NCBI GenBank assembly: GCA_964620445.1
Contig: CAZUHB010000001.1
Location: forward strand, 196,652-260,651
Direction: 5' to 3'
Length of the DNA: 64,000 nt
DNA from: CAZUHB01 sp964620445
GTDB taxonomy: Bacteria > Planctomycetota > B15-G4 > CAYZWU01
Shown: positions 8,057-16,812 of the stretch, piece after piece
Layout: each line of letters opens with the position of its first letter
Numbering within the stretch: the stretch's first letter is position 1
The notes under the pieces: generated by a model
The model's database searches: none
What the model saw: only the letters and a program-made list of their open reading frames with translations
Told to the model about the DNA's origin: nothing
Translations under genes and position numbers: made by a program

Positions 8057-8926
8057 ATGAGCATATATGTCGACAAGAACACGAAAGTCATCGTCCAGGG
8101 CATGACGGGCAAGGCGGGCTGGTTCCACACGAGCACCTGCATCGAGTACGGGACCCAGGTCGTGGGGGGGATCTCCCCCGGCAAGGGCGGCACCGACAAG
8201 GAAGGGATTCCGATTTTCAACACGGTGAGCGAGGCCAAGGAAGCCACTGGTGCGAACGCCACCATGATCTTCGTGCCGCCTCCCTTCGCGGCGGACGCGG
8301 TCCTCGAGGCGGTCGACGCGGAGCTCGGCATCGTGGTCTGCATCACCGAGGGGATCCCGATCACCGACATGATGAAGGTCAAGGGCGCGCTCCAGGGGAG
8401 CAAGACCCGCCTGATCGGCCCCAACTGCCCCGGCGTCATCACCCCGGGCGAGATCAAGATGGGCATCATGCCCGGTTACATCCACAAGCCGGGCCGGATC
8501 GGCGTGATCTCGCGCAGCGGCACCCTGACCTACGAGGCGGTGTGGCAGCTCACCGAGCTCGGTTACGGCCAGAGCACCTGCATCGGCCTCGGCGGCGACC
8601 CGGTCAACGGGACCAACTTCATCGACACCCTGAGCGCGTTCCAGGCCGACCCCGACACGGACGCCATGATCATGATCGGCGAGATCGGCGGCACGGCTGA
8701 GGAGGAAGCGGCCGACTACATCAAGGAGAAGGTGGACAAGCCGGTGGTGGCCTTCATCGCCGGAATGACGGCCCCTCCCGGCAAGCGCATGGGGCATGCC
8801 GGCGCGATCATTTCCGGCGGCAAGGGTACGGCACCGGAGAAGGTGAAAGCCTTGCGCGACGCCGGCGTGACAGTGTCCGACAGTCCTGCAGACATGGGCA
8901 AACTGATGAAGGAACTCCTCGGCTGA
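8057..8926 (+). CDS. sucD: Succinyl-CoA synthetase subunit alpha
   Basis: SucD binds CoA and carries the histidine phosphorylated during succinyl-CoA turnover. The 289-residue product shows the CoA-binding region (VQGMTGKAGWFHT, GGISPGKGG), LIGPNCPGVITPGE, and the active-site His loop GKRMGHAGAIISGGKG. ATG 8057 (MSIYVDKNTK) is taken as the start because it has AGAAAGG upstream and matches the family N-terminus; the open frame begins earlier within the sucC tail. It is in an operon with sucC. Confidence 0.97.
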   Translation: MSIYVDKNTKVIVQGMTGKAGWFHTSTCIEYGTQVVGGISPGKGGTDKEGIPIFNTVSEAKEATGANATMIFVPPPFAADAVLEAVDAELGIVVCITEGIPITDMMKVKGALQGSKTRLIGPNCPGVITPGEIKMGIMPGYIHKPGRIGVISRSGTLTYEAVWQLTELGYGQSTCIGLGGDPVNGTNFIDTLSAFQADPDTDAMIMIGEIGGTAEEEAADYIKEKVDKPVVAFIAGMTAPPGKRMGHAGAIISGGKGTAPEKVKALRDAGVTVSDSPADMGKLMKELLG

Positions 8927-9079
8927 GGATAATTTAATTTACAGCGGAGCGGGATTTCTGTTTTCATAAGCGGTTTGTGTGTATATTGAATTCTTCGAGG
9001 TCTTCGGCGGGCCGGTCTTATTTGACGGGATCGGCACGGTCGGGAGATACGAACGAAGGAGAAACAGAAAGAGACGTCC

Positions 9080-9307
9080 ATGGTGCCTGACAGCGCGGTC
9101 AAAATCCTTTTCGGGATGCCCGGTGGCTCCGAATGGATCATCATTCTAATCCTTGTCGTTATTCTCTTTGGAGCCCGGAAGATACCCGACCTGGCCCGTG
9201 GCCTTGGAAAGGGTATCACCGAGTTCAAGCGGGGCCTCAAGGAGCCGCCCGAGACAGAAAACGACACCAAACAGCTGGAAGACGAAGAGGGACCCAAGAA
9301 AGAATAG
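9080..9307 (+). CDS. tatA: Twin-arginine translocase subunit TatA/TatE family
   Basis: A 75-residue protein with a short N-terminal membrane helix (SEWIIILILVVILFG), the hinge FGARKIPDLARGLGKGI, an amphipathic helix (TEFKRGLKEPPE) and a short acidic tail. It forms the pore-like part of the Tat system, which exports folded proteins. TatA versus TatB cannot be settled by length alone, but the short tail favours TatA. The 153-base leader upstream is AT-rich and contains a TATATT hexamer (around 8975) without a convincing -35. No tatC is in the window. Confidence 0.9.
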   Translation: MVPDSAVKILFGMPGGSEWIIILILVVILFGARKIPDLARGLGKGITEFKRGLKEPPETENDTKQLEDEEGPKKE

Positions 9308-9392
9308 GCGATCCCCGATCCCGCCCCCAGCCCGTCCCTGGTCCGCCCGACGGTGCCTCTTCTACTCGAAGAGGATTATGGAGTGACTCGAG

Positions 9393-10364
9393 TTGGATCT
9401 TGAGCAGTTGAACGAACTGGTTGCGCCTGAATCGGGCGATGTGGAACGGACGATCAGCGCGGCCCTCGCCAGTGAATCCGTCCCTGTTCGGGAGCTCTTT
9501 GCCCACGTGTCTCAGTTCGCGGGCAAGCGGCTCCGGCCTTCGCTCATCATATTGATCGCGAAAGCCCTGGGCTCGGTCAACGACGACCACATCAAACTGG
9601 GCGCCGTGATCGAGCTCATCCACACGGCCACCCTGGTTCACGACGACATTCTCGACGGAGCATCGATACGGCGGCGCGTGTCGAGCGTCAATTCGCTTCA
9701 CGGAAACCACGTGTCCGTGCTCCTCGGAGACATGATCTACGCGCGGGCGTTCAACCTTTCCCTCAGCCTCTCGACAACGGCCGCCGCGAAATCGCTCGCC
9801 CTGATCACGCAGACAATCTGCCAGGGAGAGATCGAGCAGATCTTCCAGCGGAATAACTTTCAGCTGAGCGAGGAGGAGTATTTCGCGATCATCGGGGCGA
9901 AGACGGCGTCGCTATACAAGGCCTCGTGCGAGCTGTCGGCCCTCTATGCCGGGGTCCCCGAGGAAATCGCCATGTCCCTGGGCTGTTTCGGCGACGGTCT
10001 CGGCATCGCGTTTCAGATCGTGGACGACTGCCTCGACATCGTGGGCGAGGAAACCGTTGTGGGCAAGTCGCTCGGCACCGACACTCAGCGGGGCAAGATG
10101 ACCCTTCCCTTCATTCACATGGCGGCCACACTCTCCGGGAGCGATCGCAAGAAGCTCGAGGAGATTTTTCTTTCCGACACGATCGAGGACAAGAACCGGG
10201 TGATCGGCGAAACCTTCGATCTCGGGCGATCCGTTGATTTCGCCTTTGATGTGGCTGCGCGCTATACCCGGTCGGCGCTCGACGAACTCGACTGCCTGGC
10301 CGACTCGGACTACAAGAAAGCTCTCGCCGGCGCGGCCGAATTCGTTCTGGTGCGCAAAGTCTAG
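9393..10364 (+). CDS. Polyprenyl diphosphate synthase (trans-isoprenyl family)
   Basis: It condenses isopentenyl diphosphate onto an allylic primer to make a linear prenyl diphosphate for quinones or other isoprenoids. The product is 323 residues. The first Asp-rich motif is LVHDDILDGASIRRR, the second is QIVDDCLDIVGE, and AGKRLRPSL binds isopentenyl diphosphate. The residues before the first Asp-rich motif are small (HTATLV), which usually allows long chains, so an octaprenyl-type synthase is likely; exact chain length is inference. It starts with TTG 9393 behind a GGATTATGGAG site. Its stop overlaps the convergent folD stop by four bases. Confidence 0.92.
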   Translation: MDLEQLNELVAPESGDVERTISAALASESVPVRELFAHVSQFAGKRLRPSLIILIAKALGSVNDDHIKLGAVIELIHTATLVHDDILDGASIRRRVSSVNSLHGNHVSVLLGDMIYARAFNLSLSLSTTAAAKSLALITQTICQGEIEQIFQRNNFQLSEEEYFAIIGAKTASLYKASCELSALYAGVPEEIAMSLGCFGDGLGIAFQIVDDCLDIVGEETVVGKSLGTDTQRGKMTLPFIHMAATLSGSDRKKLEEIFLSDTIEDKNRVIGETFDLGRSVDFAFDVAARYTRSALDELDCLADSDYKKALAGAAEFVLVRKV

Positions 10365-11248
10365 CCGGTGATCCGCCCCCTTGCTTCCACCGTGTTCTTC
10401 ATGAGCATCACCGTGGTCACCGGACCGACACCGCCCGGTACGGGAGTGATCCAGCCGGCCACATCCAGCGCGGAGGCGAAATCCACGTCACCCACGACCC
10501 TGCTTTTTTTCACGCCCTCCTCCTCGACGCTGATCTGATTGATCCCGATGTCGATCACGATCGCGCCGGGCTTGATCATTCCGCCGTCGATCAGACCGGG
10601 CACCCCGGCGGCGGTGAAAAGGATATCGGCGCGGCGCGTATGTGAGGCGAGGTCCGTGGTGGCGATATGGCATGTCGTGACCGTGGCCAGATCGTTCACC
10701 ATGAGGAGCGCGATCGGCTTGCCCACGATCTCGCTGTGGCCGACCACGACCGTCTCGAGCCCCCTCACATCGACACCGGTCGAGCGCAGGAGCGACACGG
10801 CCGCGTTGGCGGTGCACGGGATGAGACTCGGGGAACCGGCAACGAGAGCGCCCAGGTTCGCGGGGTGCTGGCCCTCGACATCCTTTTCGGGCCGGATGGC
10901 GAGGGACGCGCACGTTCCGTCGATCCCCGCGGGCAGGGGACGGAGCAGGAGGATGCCGTGAATGCCGGGGTGGCGGTTGAGGCCGTCGATCGTCTCGATG
11001 AGGGCCTTCTGCGTCGTTTCAGCCGGGAGTCGGACGTGATGGAACGCGATGCCCACGCTTTCGGCGCACCGTTTCTGGCTCGCCGCGTACACGTCGACGC
11101 CGCCGGGAGCTCCATCGATCTGGACAGCGGCGAGAGTGATCGGTCCGGCGCGATCGGTTCCCCGCTGTTCGATCGATGCAATCTGGCGTCTCACCTTTTC
11201 CTTGAGGTCCTGGGCGAATGCCTTTCCGTCGATCAGGCGTGCGGCCAT
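10361..11248 (-). CDS. FolD homologue (methylene-THF dehydrogenase/cyclohydrolase) with substituted catalytic residues
   Basis: FolD oxidises 5,10-methylene-tetrahydrofolate and hydrolyses the product to 10-formyl-THF, the formyl donor for purines. This 295-residue protein has the family framework: GIHGILLLRPLP, VVVGHSEIVGKPIALLMVN, and the C-terminal TPVPGGVGPVTTVMLM. The catalytic site is unusual. In the YxxxK element, Tyr54 is kept but the position of the catalytic Lys (human K56) is Gln58, with Lys59 one residue later. The conserved Gln of the VQLPLP loop is Leu102, and the second Asp of KDVDG is Glu125. In human enzyme studies, changing this Lys abolishes cyclohydrolase activity, so this may be dehydrogenase-only or altered. 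Confidence 0.88.
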   Translation of the reverse strand: MAARLIDGKAFAQDLKEKVRRQIASIEQRGTDRAGPITLAAVQIDGAPGGVDVYAASQKRCAESVGIAFHHVRLPAETTQKALIETIDGLNRHPGIHGILLLRPLPAGIDGTCASLAIRPEKDVEGQHPANLGALVAGSPSLIPCTANAAVSLLRSTGVDVRGLETVVVGHSEIVGKPIALLMVNDLATVTTCHIATTDLASHTRRADILFTAAGVPGLIDGGMIKPGAIVIDIGINQISVEEEGVKKSRVVGDVDFASALDVAGWITPVPGGVGPVTTVMLMKNTVEARGRITG

Positions 11249-11296
11249 TTTCGGGAGCTTCTCCTGTATGAGTCCTGGATTTCTGATCCGATTCTG

Positions 11297-11302
11297 TATA
11301 AT
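11297..11302 (+). promoter_or_regulatory. Possible -10 element for the rhomboid gene
   Basis: A perfect TATAAT at 11297-11302 sits ~75 bases before the rhomboid start, in the divergent gap with folD. No good -35 is present at 16-18 bases, so it is only a candidate. Confidence 0.35.
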
Positions 11303-11371
11303 GTCGCTTCGGTATAGAACCGGTAAAGAAATGGTTCAAGTAAAATTCGCGGCCCCGCCGCGTTTGATGGA

Positions 11372-12226
11372 GTGGAGAAGTCCGTGCGATCCACCTGGTT
11401 TGAAGACGGACCGGAGCCCGGGCGCCCGGCGTTCAAACTTCGCATGCCCCAGAGCGTGGTGGGTGTGCTCATCCTGGTCAACGTTGTCGCCTTCCTGTTG
11501 CAGACGATCCTCTCCTCCACGTCGACGGGCGATTTTCTTTCGCAATACCTGGCGCTCGACTGCTCCAGGCTCCTGAGCGCTACCTTTTTTTTCCATCTCT
11601 ACCAGTTCATCACCTACCAGTTTCTTCACGGCGATCTCTTTCACATACTGATCAACATGATCGTCCTCTGGTTCTTCGGCCGCGAGTTGGAACCGCGGCT
11701 GGGCAGCGGCCGTTTCCTTTTCGTCTACCTGGCCGGCGGAGTGGTGGGGGGGCTCGTTTTTCTGATCTGGAGCGCATTCGAGGGGACGCGAAATCCGGTC
11801 GTGGGCGCATCCGGGGCGATCTACGGCATCGTGGTCTTCTATGCCATGCTGTGGCCCCATCGCCGGATCAGTGTTTTTCTTTTCCCCTTCATGGTGCCCA
11901 TGAAGGTGATGCACATGGCCATGATCTTCGTGGGGATCTCGCTCTTTTACGGGCTTTTCTCCCAGGGATCGGGCGTGGCCCATTTTTGCCATCTCGGAGG
12001 CGCGCTTTTCGGATTCCTCTATTACCGGTATGAACGGCGCCTGCGAGGGATGATCGACCAGGCAAGGGAGTGGAAGAAGAAACGCGATCTCGAATCCGAG
12101 ATCGACAGGCAGGAGGAGGTCGATCGCCTTCTGGCAAAGATTCACGACGAGGGAATCAGCTCGCTCACACCCAAGGAGCGGGCGTTCCTGAACGAGACGA
12201 GCCGTAAATTACGGGACCGGAAATGA
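11372..12226 (+). CDS. Rhomboid family intramembrane serine protease
   Basis: Rhomboids cleave membrane proteins within the bilayer. This 284-residue protein has about six membrane segments. The catalytic Ser lies in GASGAIYG and the catalytic His in VAHFCHLGGALFG; FLHGDLFHILINM supplies the conserved His/Asn region of the oxyanion pocket. After the membrane domain comes a basic/acidic amphipathic tail ending in VDRLLAKIHDEGISSLTPKE, a short C-terminal domain seen in many bacterial rhomboids. The start may be GTG 11372 or GTG 11384; GGAGAAG at 11374 makes the second too close and the first lacks clear spacing. Substrates are unknown. Confidence 0.9.
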   Translation: MEKSVRSTWFEDGPEPGRPAFKLRMPQSVVGVLILVNVVAFLLQTILSSTSTGDFLSQYLALDCSRLLSATFFFHLYQFITYQFLHGDLFHILINMIVLWFFGRELEPRLGSGRFLFVYLAGGVVGGLVFLIWSAFEGTRNPVVGASGAIYGIVVFYAMLWPHRRISVFLFPFMVPMKVMHMAMIFVGISLFYGLFSQGSGVAHFCHLGGALFGFLYYRYERRLRGMIDQAREWKKKRDLESEIDRQEEVDRLLAKIHDEGISSLTPKERAFLNETSRKLRDRK

Positions 12227-12268
12227 GAAGAGCCCGTCCCGGGAGTGTCACGATTAGGAATACCTGAC

Positions 12269-12274
12269 TATAAT
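12269..12274 (+). promoter_or_regulatory. Candidate -10 element for the 712-residue secreted protein
   Basis: TATAAT at 12269-12274 gives a leader of about 55 bases before ATG 12338. The matching -35 region (around 12246-12251, TGTCAC) is poor, so an activator or weak promoter is possible. Confidence 0.45.
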
Positions 12275-12337
12275 AGAACAGCTCTGAAGAGAGAGACCCA
12301 TACTGCGTCAATTCCATTCGAAGAGGAGAGTTGGACA

Positions 12338-14476
12338 ATGACTTGTTCGCGGTTCATCACGATTTTGATCACCATCATCTTTGTCCTCGGAATCGTTCCC
12401 TGGGCGGGGCGTGCCGTGGAGATCTATCCAGAGGACAAGGCTTTCTGGGACGCCTTCAAGAAGTTGCGCGAAGTGGACGACCTGAACGAGATCAAGAAAC
12501 TCGTCAAGCGGTCGAAGAAGAACGCCGTCGGCGTGATCGAGAGCCTGACTACCGCCATCTGCCAGGGCGGGACCCAGGAAGACTGGGAAGATTTCAAGGT
12601 CCTTTCCGAGACCCTGGAGATCACCGCCAACGAGCAGCGGTACAAGGTCCGTTTCGAGTTGCTCAAGAGGCTGACTCCCGAACAGCGCAACGAACGGGTC
12701 ATCGCCAACAACAACTACTACTTCGGCAACCTGAAATTTCAGGAGGGCAAGACCCAGGACAATGTCTACACTCTCGCCGAGGCGAGGGATTTCTACCAGA
12801 AAGCGATCGACGCCCTCGAGAAGATCGGCGATTACGAGCTGATGTTCGAGATCTGCAGCGCCAAGATGACCCCGTGCCTCCAGGCCATGGGCGAACACTA
12901 CGGGGCCTGCGTGGTTCTCAAGAGGGCTATCGATGCGATGGGAAAGCTCCCCTTCACGCTTCCCGACCTGAAATGGTGCCAGCACGAGTACGACAAGTAC
13001 ATCAAGAAGGGCTATGATCCCACCAAGCCGAAAAACGAGGGAGGCGAGCCGGCCGGCGGCATGGGGGCGTCGGGAGGAGAGTCCGGCGGCGATGTGGGAG
13101 GAGAAGCGGGCAAGACACCCACCGATCCGGCAGCGAAAGGCGACGGGGTCGAGTTTTCGTTCAAGACCGTCGGCGAAAAGGAGACCTGGCCTCTCAAGTA
13201 CATCGCCATGAAGAAACCGGACGATTTCGTTACACCGTCGTACTACGCGAACGACAATCCCTTCCTCTGGGATCAGATGCACATTCAGGGGCCCGACAAG
13301 ATTCAGTTCAAGCCGGTTCTGGGCGGGAAGTTCGACGTTTACGGCAAGCAGCTCAATTGCCAGCGCGACAAGTTCAAGATCACCTTCGATATCGACGGCG
13401 AAAAGTCGACGATCAAAACCCTGACCATGAAGGAGAAACCGCAGCCTCTGGCGCTCAACACGGTGGAAGTCGATGCGAACGGCAAGCCGCTCAAGTACCA
13501 GATCTTCGTCTGCCATCCCGGCTCGCAGGAGAACATGTTCTCCCTCAATACGAACATGGCTCCGAGCGAAGGCTGGATGGTGATCCGCTCCAGGATCGGG
13601 TGCAGCATGAAGGGCAAGGTGCTGGGAGGCAACTTCGTGCTCATCGATGACAACACGTCGGGCGTCTACGGCGACGCGTTGCCCTACCGTGCCGACGGCA
13701 TCACCAATGGCGAGTGGCCCTACTGGACGACCGACGCCGTGATGGCGGGCAAGTCGAAGAAAGCCGTGCCCCTGTCGCGCATCATGCCGATCGGGGAGAA
13801 ATTCTACCTCGTCGAGCCGGACCGTTTCGGCCGGAACGTGGCCACCACCGAGGTCGAAACGCCGACCGGCCTGGTGCGCGTCAACTGGAAGGGCGGCTCC
13901 AAGCCGACCTACCTCATCATCCGCGGACTCGATCGGGATGGCGCGCACAATTTCTTCGACGTTGCGGGCGCTCTCAAGAAGCCCGTGTCCATTCCGGTCG
14001 GAAAGTACGAGTTCAGCTACGGCAAGATCGTCTCGGGCAAGAAGAACAAGCTTCAGCAGATCCGCATCTACCGCGGCAACTACAAGCCCTTTTTCGTGAG
14101 GGAAGGCGAAGAGACGGTCATCGAGCTCGGCGCTCCCTTCAAGTTCAAATTCTCGGCCGGACCCTTCGGTGGAAAGTACAAGATAACGGGCAAGTCGATC
14201 AATATTTTCGGGCGGTCGGGCGAGATCTACGGCGTGTTCTTCGACGACGTGCCCGCGCCGGCAGTGAGCATCAGGCCAAAGGGATCCAAGAGGATGCTCG
14301 TCAAGGGCGAGGAGATGAAGAAGCCGACCGTCGATGACTGGTACAACGACCAGTATTGCGTCTGGCATCCGCTCGATTTCGAATACGAGTACAAGAAGAA
14401 AGTCGATCTCGAGGTGCGCCTTGTTTTGAAGAAGCACAAGACTCTCGGCGGTCCGATCGAGAGCGACTGGGAGTGA
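12338..14476 (+). CDS. Large secreted protein of unknown function
   Basis: A 712-residue protein with an N-terminal signal peptide (hydrophobic core FITILITIIFVLGIV, cleavage likely near GRA-VE). Residues ~30-240 are helical and TPR-like (repeats such as EARDFYQKAIDALEKIGDYE). A Gly/Ser/Glu-rich linker follows (about 245-275). The remaining ~430 residues are beta-rich with repeated Lys/Gly/Phe strands and look like two or three beta-sandwich domains. I do not recognise a family. ATG 12338 is chosen because AAGAGGAGAG lies 8 bases upstream and the signal peptide begins there. serS starts one base after its stop, so the two genes are probably co-transcribed. Confidence 0.75.
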   Translation: MTCSRFITILITIIFVLGIVPWAGRAVEIYPEDKAFWDAFKKLREVDDLNEIKKLVKRSKKNAVGVIESLTTAICQGGTQEDWEDFKVLSETLEITANEQRYKVRFELLKRLTPEQRNERVIANNNYYFGNLKFQEGKTQDNVYTLAEARDFYQKAIDALEKIGDYELMFEICSAKMTPCLQAMGEHYGACVVLKRAIDAMGKLPFTLPDLKWCQHEYDKYIKKGYDPTKPKNEGGEPAGGMGASGGESGGDVGGEAGKTPTDPAAKGDGVEFSFKTVGEKETWPLKYIAMKKPDDFVTPSYYANDNPFLWDQMHIQGPDKIQFKPVLGGKFDVYGKQLNCQRDKFKITFDIDGEKSTIKTLTMKEKPQPLALNTVEVDANGKPLKYQIFVCHPGSQENMFSLNTNMAPSEGWMVIRSRIGCSMKGKVLGGNFVLIDDNTSGVYGDALPYRADGITNGEWPYWTTDAVMAGKSKKAVPLSRIMPIGEKFYLVEPDRFGRNVATTEVETPTGLVRVNWKGGSKPTYLIIRGLDRDGAHNFFDVAGALKKPVSIPVGKYEFSYGKIVSGKKNKLQQIRIYRGNYKPFFVREGEETVIELGAPFKFKFSAGPFGGKYKITGKSINIFGRSGEIYGVFFDDVPAPAVSIRPKGSKRMLVKGEEMKKPTVDDWYNDQYCVWHPLDFEYEYKKKVDLEVRLVLKKHKTLGGPIESDWE

Positions 14477-14477
14477 C

Positions 14478-15749
14478 ATGCTCGATATCAAATTCATCAG
14501 ACAGAATCCCGATCTGGTCCGCCAGGGAGCGGTCAAGAAGCACATCGACGCGGACGTCGATCGGATCCTCGAGCTCGACGAGCAGAGGCGCACGCTCATC
14601 TTCAAGGGCGACGAGCTCAAGGCGACGATGAACCGCAAGTCGAAGGAGATCGGATCGGCGCCGCCCGAGCAGCGCGCCGAGCTGGGCGCACTGCTCAAGA
14701 GTCTGAAGAAGGAAATCCGCGAGAATGACGCCGCTCTCGACGAGCGGTCGAGCGAATTCAACCGGCTCATGCTCCACGTGCCCAATGTGCCCCACGGCGA
14801 TGTCCCGGAAGGCAAGGATGACGCGGACAGCGTGGAGATCAAGCGCTGGGGCGAGCCTCGTGCTTTCGATTTCGAGCCGCTCGACCATGTGGAACTCGGC
14901 AAGAGGTTGAAGATCCTCGACATCGAACGGGCGGGCAGGATGTCGGGAACACGAAACTACATCCTGCGCGGCGCGGGCGAGCAGCTCAACCGGGCCGTGC
15001 TCTCCTTTGCCATGGACCGGATAACGGCCAAGGGATTCGAGTCCTTTTGCGTCCCCGTTCTCGTGAGGGACGCGGCCATGGAAGGCACGGGGTTTTTTCC
15101 CAACGGCGAGGACCAGGTCTACCGCATGGAGAAGGATCCCCTCAATCTGGTGGGAACGGCCGAGGTCCCGCTCACGTCGTTTTTCGCCGGCGAAATCCTC
15201 GACGGGAAAGAGCTGCCGCTCCGCATGGCGGCGATGTCGAGCTGCTTCCGCCGCGAGGCGGGCGCCGCGGGCCGCGACACCAGGGGGCTCTACAGGGTGC
15301 ATCAGTTCCGCAAGGTGGAACAGGTCGTGATCTGCCGGAACGACGAGGCCACGTCGCTCGCCGAGCACGCCATCATTCTCGATAACTCGGAGGAGATCCT
15401 GCGGGAGCTCGAGCTGCCCTACCGCGTGGTCAACGTCTGCGGCGGCGATCTCGGAATGCCCCAGGTGCAGAAGTTCGATATCGAGGCGTGGATGCCGAGC
15501 CGCGAGTCGTTCGGCGAAACCCACTCGGCATCGCGGTGCCACGATTTCCAGGCGCGAAGGCTCGGCCTGCGCTACCGCGACGAGGACGGCAAGGTCCACT
15601 ATGCCCACACCCTGAACAACACGGTGATCGCCTCGCCCAGAATCCTCATTCCCATCATGGAACAGTATCAGACCGCTGACGGCGGAATCGAGATCCCCGC
15701 CGCACTGCAACCCTACATGAACGGTCTGACCAAGATCATGCCCCTCTGA
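14478..15749 (+). CDS. serS: Seryl-tRNA synthetase
   Basis: SerRS charges tRNA-Ser. The 423-residue product has the N-terminal coiled-coil arm (about 30-100, with KGDELKATMNRKSKEIG) and the class II catalytic core. Motif 2 is FRREAGAAGRDTRGLYRVHQF and motif 3 lies near the C-terminus, where NNTVIASPRILIPIMEQYQ matches the family. It is tightly linked to the preceding secreted-protein gene (one base between stop and start) and convergent with gspJ, 78 bases away. Confidence 0.97.
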   Translation: MLDIKFIRQNPDLVRQGAVKKHIDADVDRILELDEQRRTLIFKGDELKATMNRKSKEIGSAPPEQRAELGALLKSLKKEIRENDAALDERSSEFNRLMLHVPNVPHGDVPEGKDDADSVEIKRWGEPRAFDFEPLDHVELGKRLKILDIERAGRMSGTRNYILRGAGEQLNRAVLSFAMDRITAKGFESFCVPVLVRDAAMEGTGFFPNGEDQVYRMEKDPLNLVGTAEVPLTSFFAGEILDGKELPLRMAAMSSCFRREAGAAGRDTRGLYRVHQFRKVEQVVICRNDEATSLAEHAIILDNSEEILRELELPYRVVNVCGGDLGMPQVQKFDIEAWMPSRESFGETHSASRCHDFQARRLGLRYRDEDGKVHYAHTLNNTVIASPRILIPIMEQYQTADGGIEIPAALQPYMNGLTKIMPL

Positions 15750-15827
15750 TCCAGGGACGCGCGAAGTGTCGCCGTGTGAAGTGCCTTTTCGCCAAGGCGC
15801 CGCGAGCGCCATGACGGGAAGAAATTC

Positions 15828-16811
15828 TCATCCCCGCCCGCCGAGCAGCTTGAGTAGTTCGTCCAGATCCATGTCGTCGGGGGGTTCCTGGTCCGGGGGA
15901 AAGTCGGGAAGATCGGGCGGGGGGGGGGGGGGCGGCCTTCCCGATCCATCGCCGAGTCCGCCGGTGTCGTCGCCTCCGTCTTCCATGCCGGAGGCAGGTC
16001 CGCCTCCGCCGCCTCCGAATTCGTTCTTTTCATCCCCGTCCCCGCTGCCGGCGCCGGCTTCTTCACCGGAATTTTCGTCGAAGGAGGGGATCACGGGCCG
16101 GACCGCCATGGTCAGCTCCGAGCCGCTGGGCATGAAAATCACCCGCTGGTAGGTCAGGCGATCGCGTTTCATCTCGTCGAGCGCGTACCCGGAGAGAGTG
16201 GGATCGATTTCCATGACGAGCAGGATCTCGATGGCGGCGGGGAAACGGCCCCTCTTGGCCGCATTCCATTCCTCGAGCCGTTCGGCGTCCTCGTGGAGGT
16301 CGGCGAAATAGGTGATACGAAAGGAAATGATCCGTTCGTAGATCAGCTCGTACAGACCACCCTCGGCGATCTTGTCGTCCACGTGGAAATCCTGGCGCCG
16401 CCAGAGTTGGAGCTTTTCCGGGTTGATCGGATTCTGCCGGAGAAGATAGGAGACCTCGGTGAGGTCGGACCTGACCGGCCGTCCGTCCTGTTCGATCGTG
16501 TGCGACGAGTTCTGGGTGCTGATGAAATGAAAGTAGTCTCCCCGCTCGCCGCTGATGATCCGCGACTCGCCGAAGAAGACGTCGTTCTGGTGTATGTTCC
16601 AGCACCAGGCGCTGCTCAGGTCGCTCTCGATCCGGTCGAGAATCGCGGGGCCGATCTTTTTCTCGAGATTTTCCTTCTCGATCGTGTCTCGCGCGTTGAG
16701 GGTCGTGAAAAGAACACCGTAGGTGGCGGTCATCACGAGGCTGACGATCAGGATCGAGACGAGCACCTCGAGCAATGTAAATCCGGAGGTTGGTCTGATG
16801 CGGTTCTTCAC
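15828..16811 (-). CDS. gspJ: Type II secretion minor pseudopilin GspJ-like
   Basis: The N-terminus is a prepilin signal (TSG-FTLLEVLVSILIVSL, Glu at +5), and the length (327 residues) and position last in a G-H-I-J series fit the minor pseudopilin J, part of the tip complex. The globular part includes LDRIESDLSSAW and RIISFRITYFADL. The C-terminal ~90 residues are odd: a Gly/Asp/Ser-rich spacer, seven consecutive prolines encoded over a 14-base homopolymer, then an acidic tail (DMDLDELLKLLGG). GTG 16811 starts one base after the gspI stop, so translation is probably coupled. Confidence 0.85.
   Translation of the reverse strand: MKNRIRPTSGFTLLEVLVSILIVSLVMTATYGVLFTTLNARDTIEKENLEKKIGPAILDRIESDLSSAWCWNIHQNDVFFGESRIISGERGDYFHFISTQNSSHTIEQDGRPVRSDLTEVSYLLRQNPINPEKLQLWRRQDFHVDDKIAEGGLYELIYERIISFRITYFADLHEDAERLEEWNAAKRGRFPAAIEILLVMEIDPTLSGYALDEMKRDRLTYQRVIFMPSGSELTMAVRPVIPSFDENSGEEAGAGSGDGDEKNEFGGGGGGPASGMEDGGDDTGGLGDGSGRPPPPPPPDLPDFPPDQEPPDDMDLDELLKLLGGRG
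15919..15932. repeat. 14-base homopolymer (G on + strand) inside gspJ
   Basis: Fourteen consecutive G on the plus strand (C on the coding strand) encode most of the seven-proline run of GspJ, ~30 codons before its stop. Tracts this long slip readily during replication and are also prone to sequencing error. A one-base change would alter or lose only the acidic C-terminal tail. Confidence 0.9.
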
Positions 16812-16812
16812 G

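Noticed and set aside
12308..14923. 871-codon open frame on the minus strand opposite the 712-residue secreted protein
   Set aside because: Composition is that of an antisense frame in GC-rich DNA (His/Asp/Leu/Arg-rich, no domain), it has no ribosome site, and it runs into serS. The plus strand has a signal peptide and normal codon pattern.
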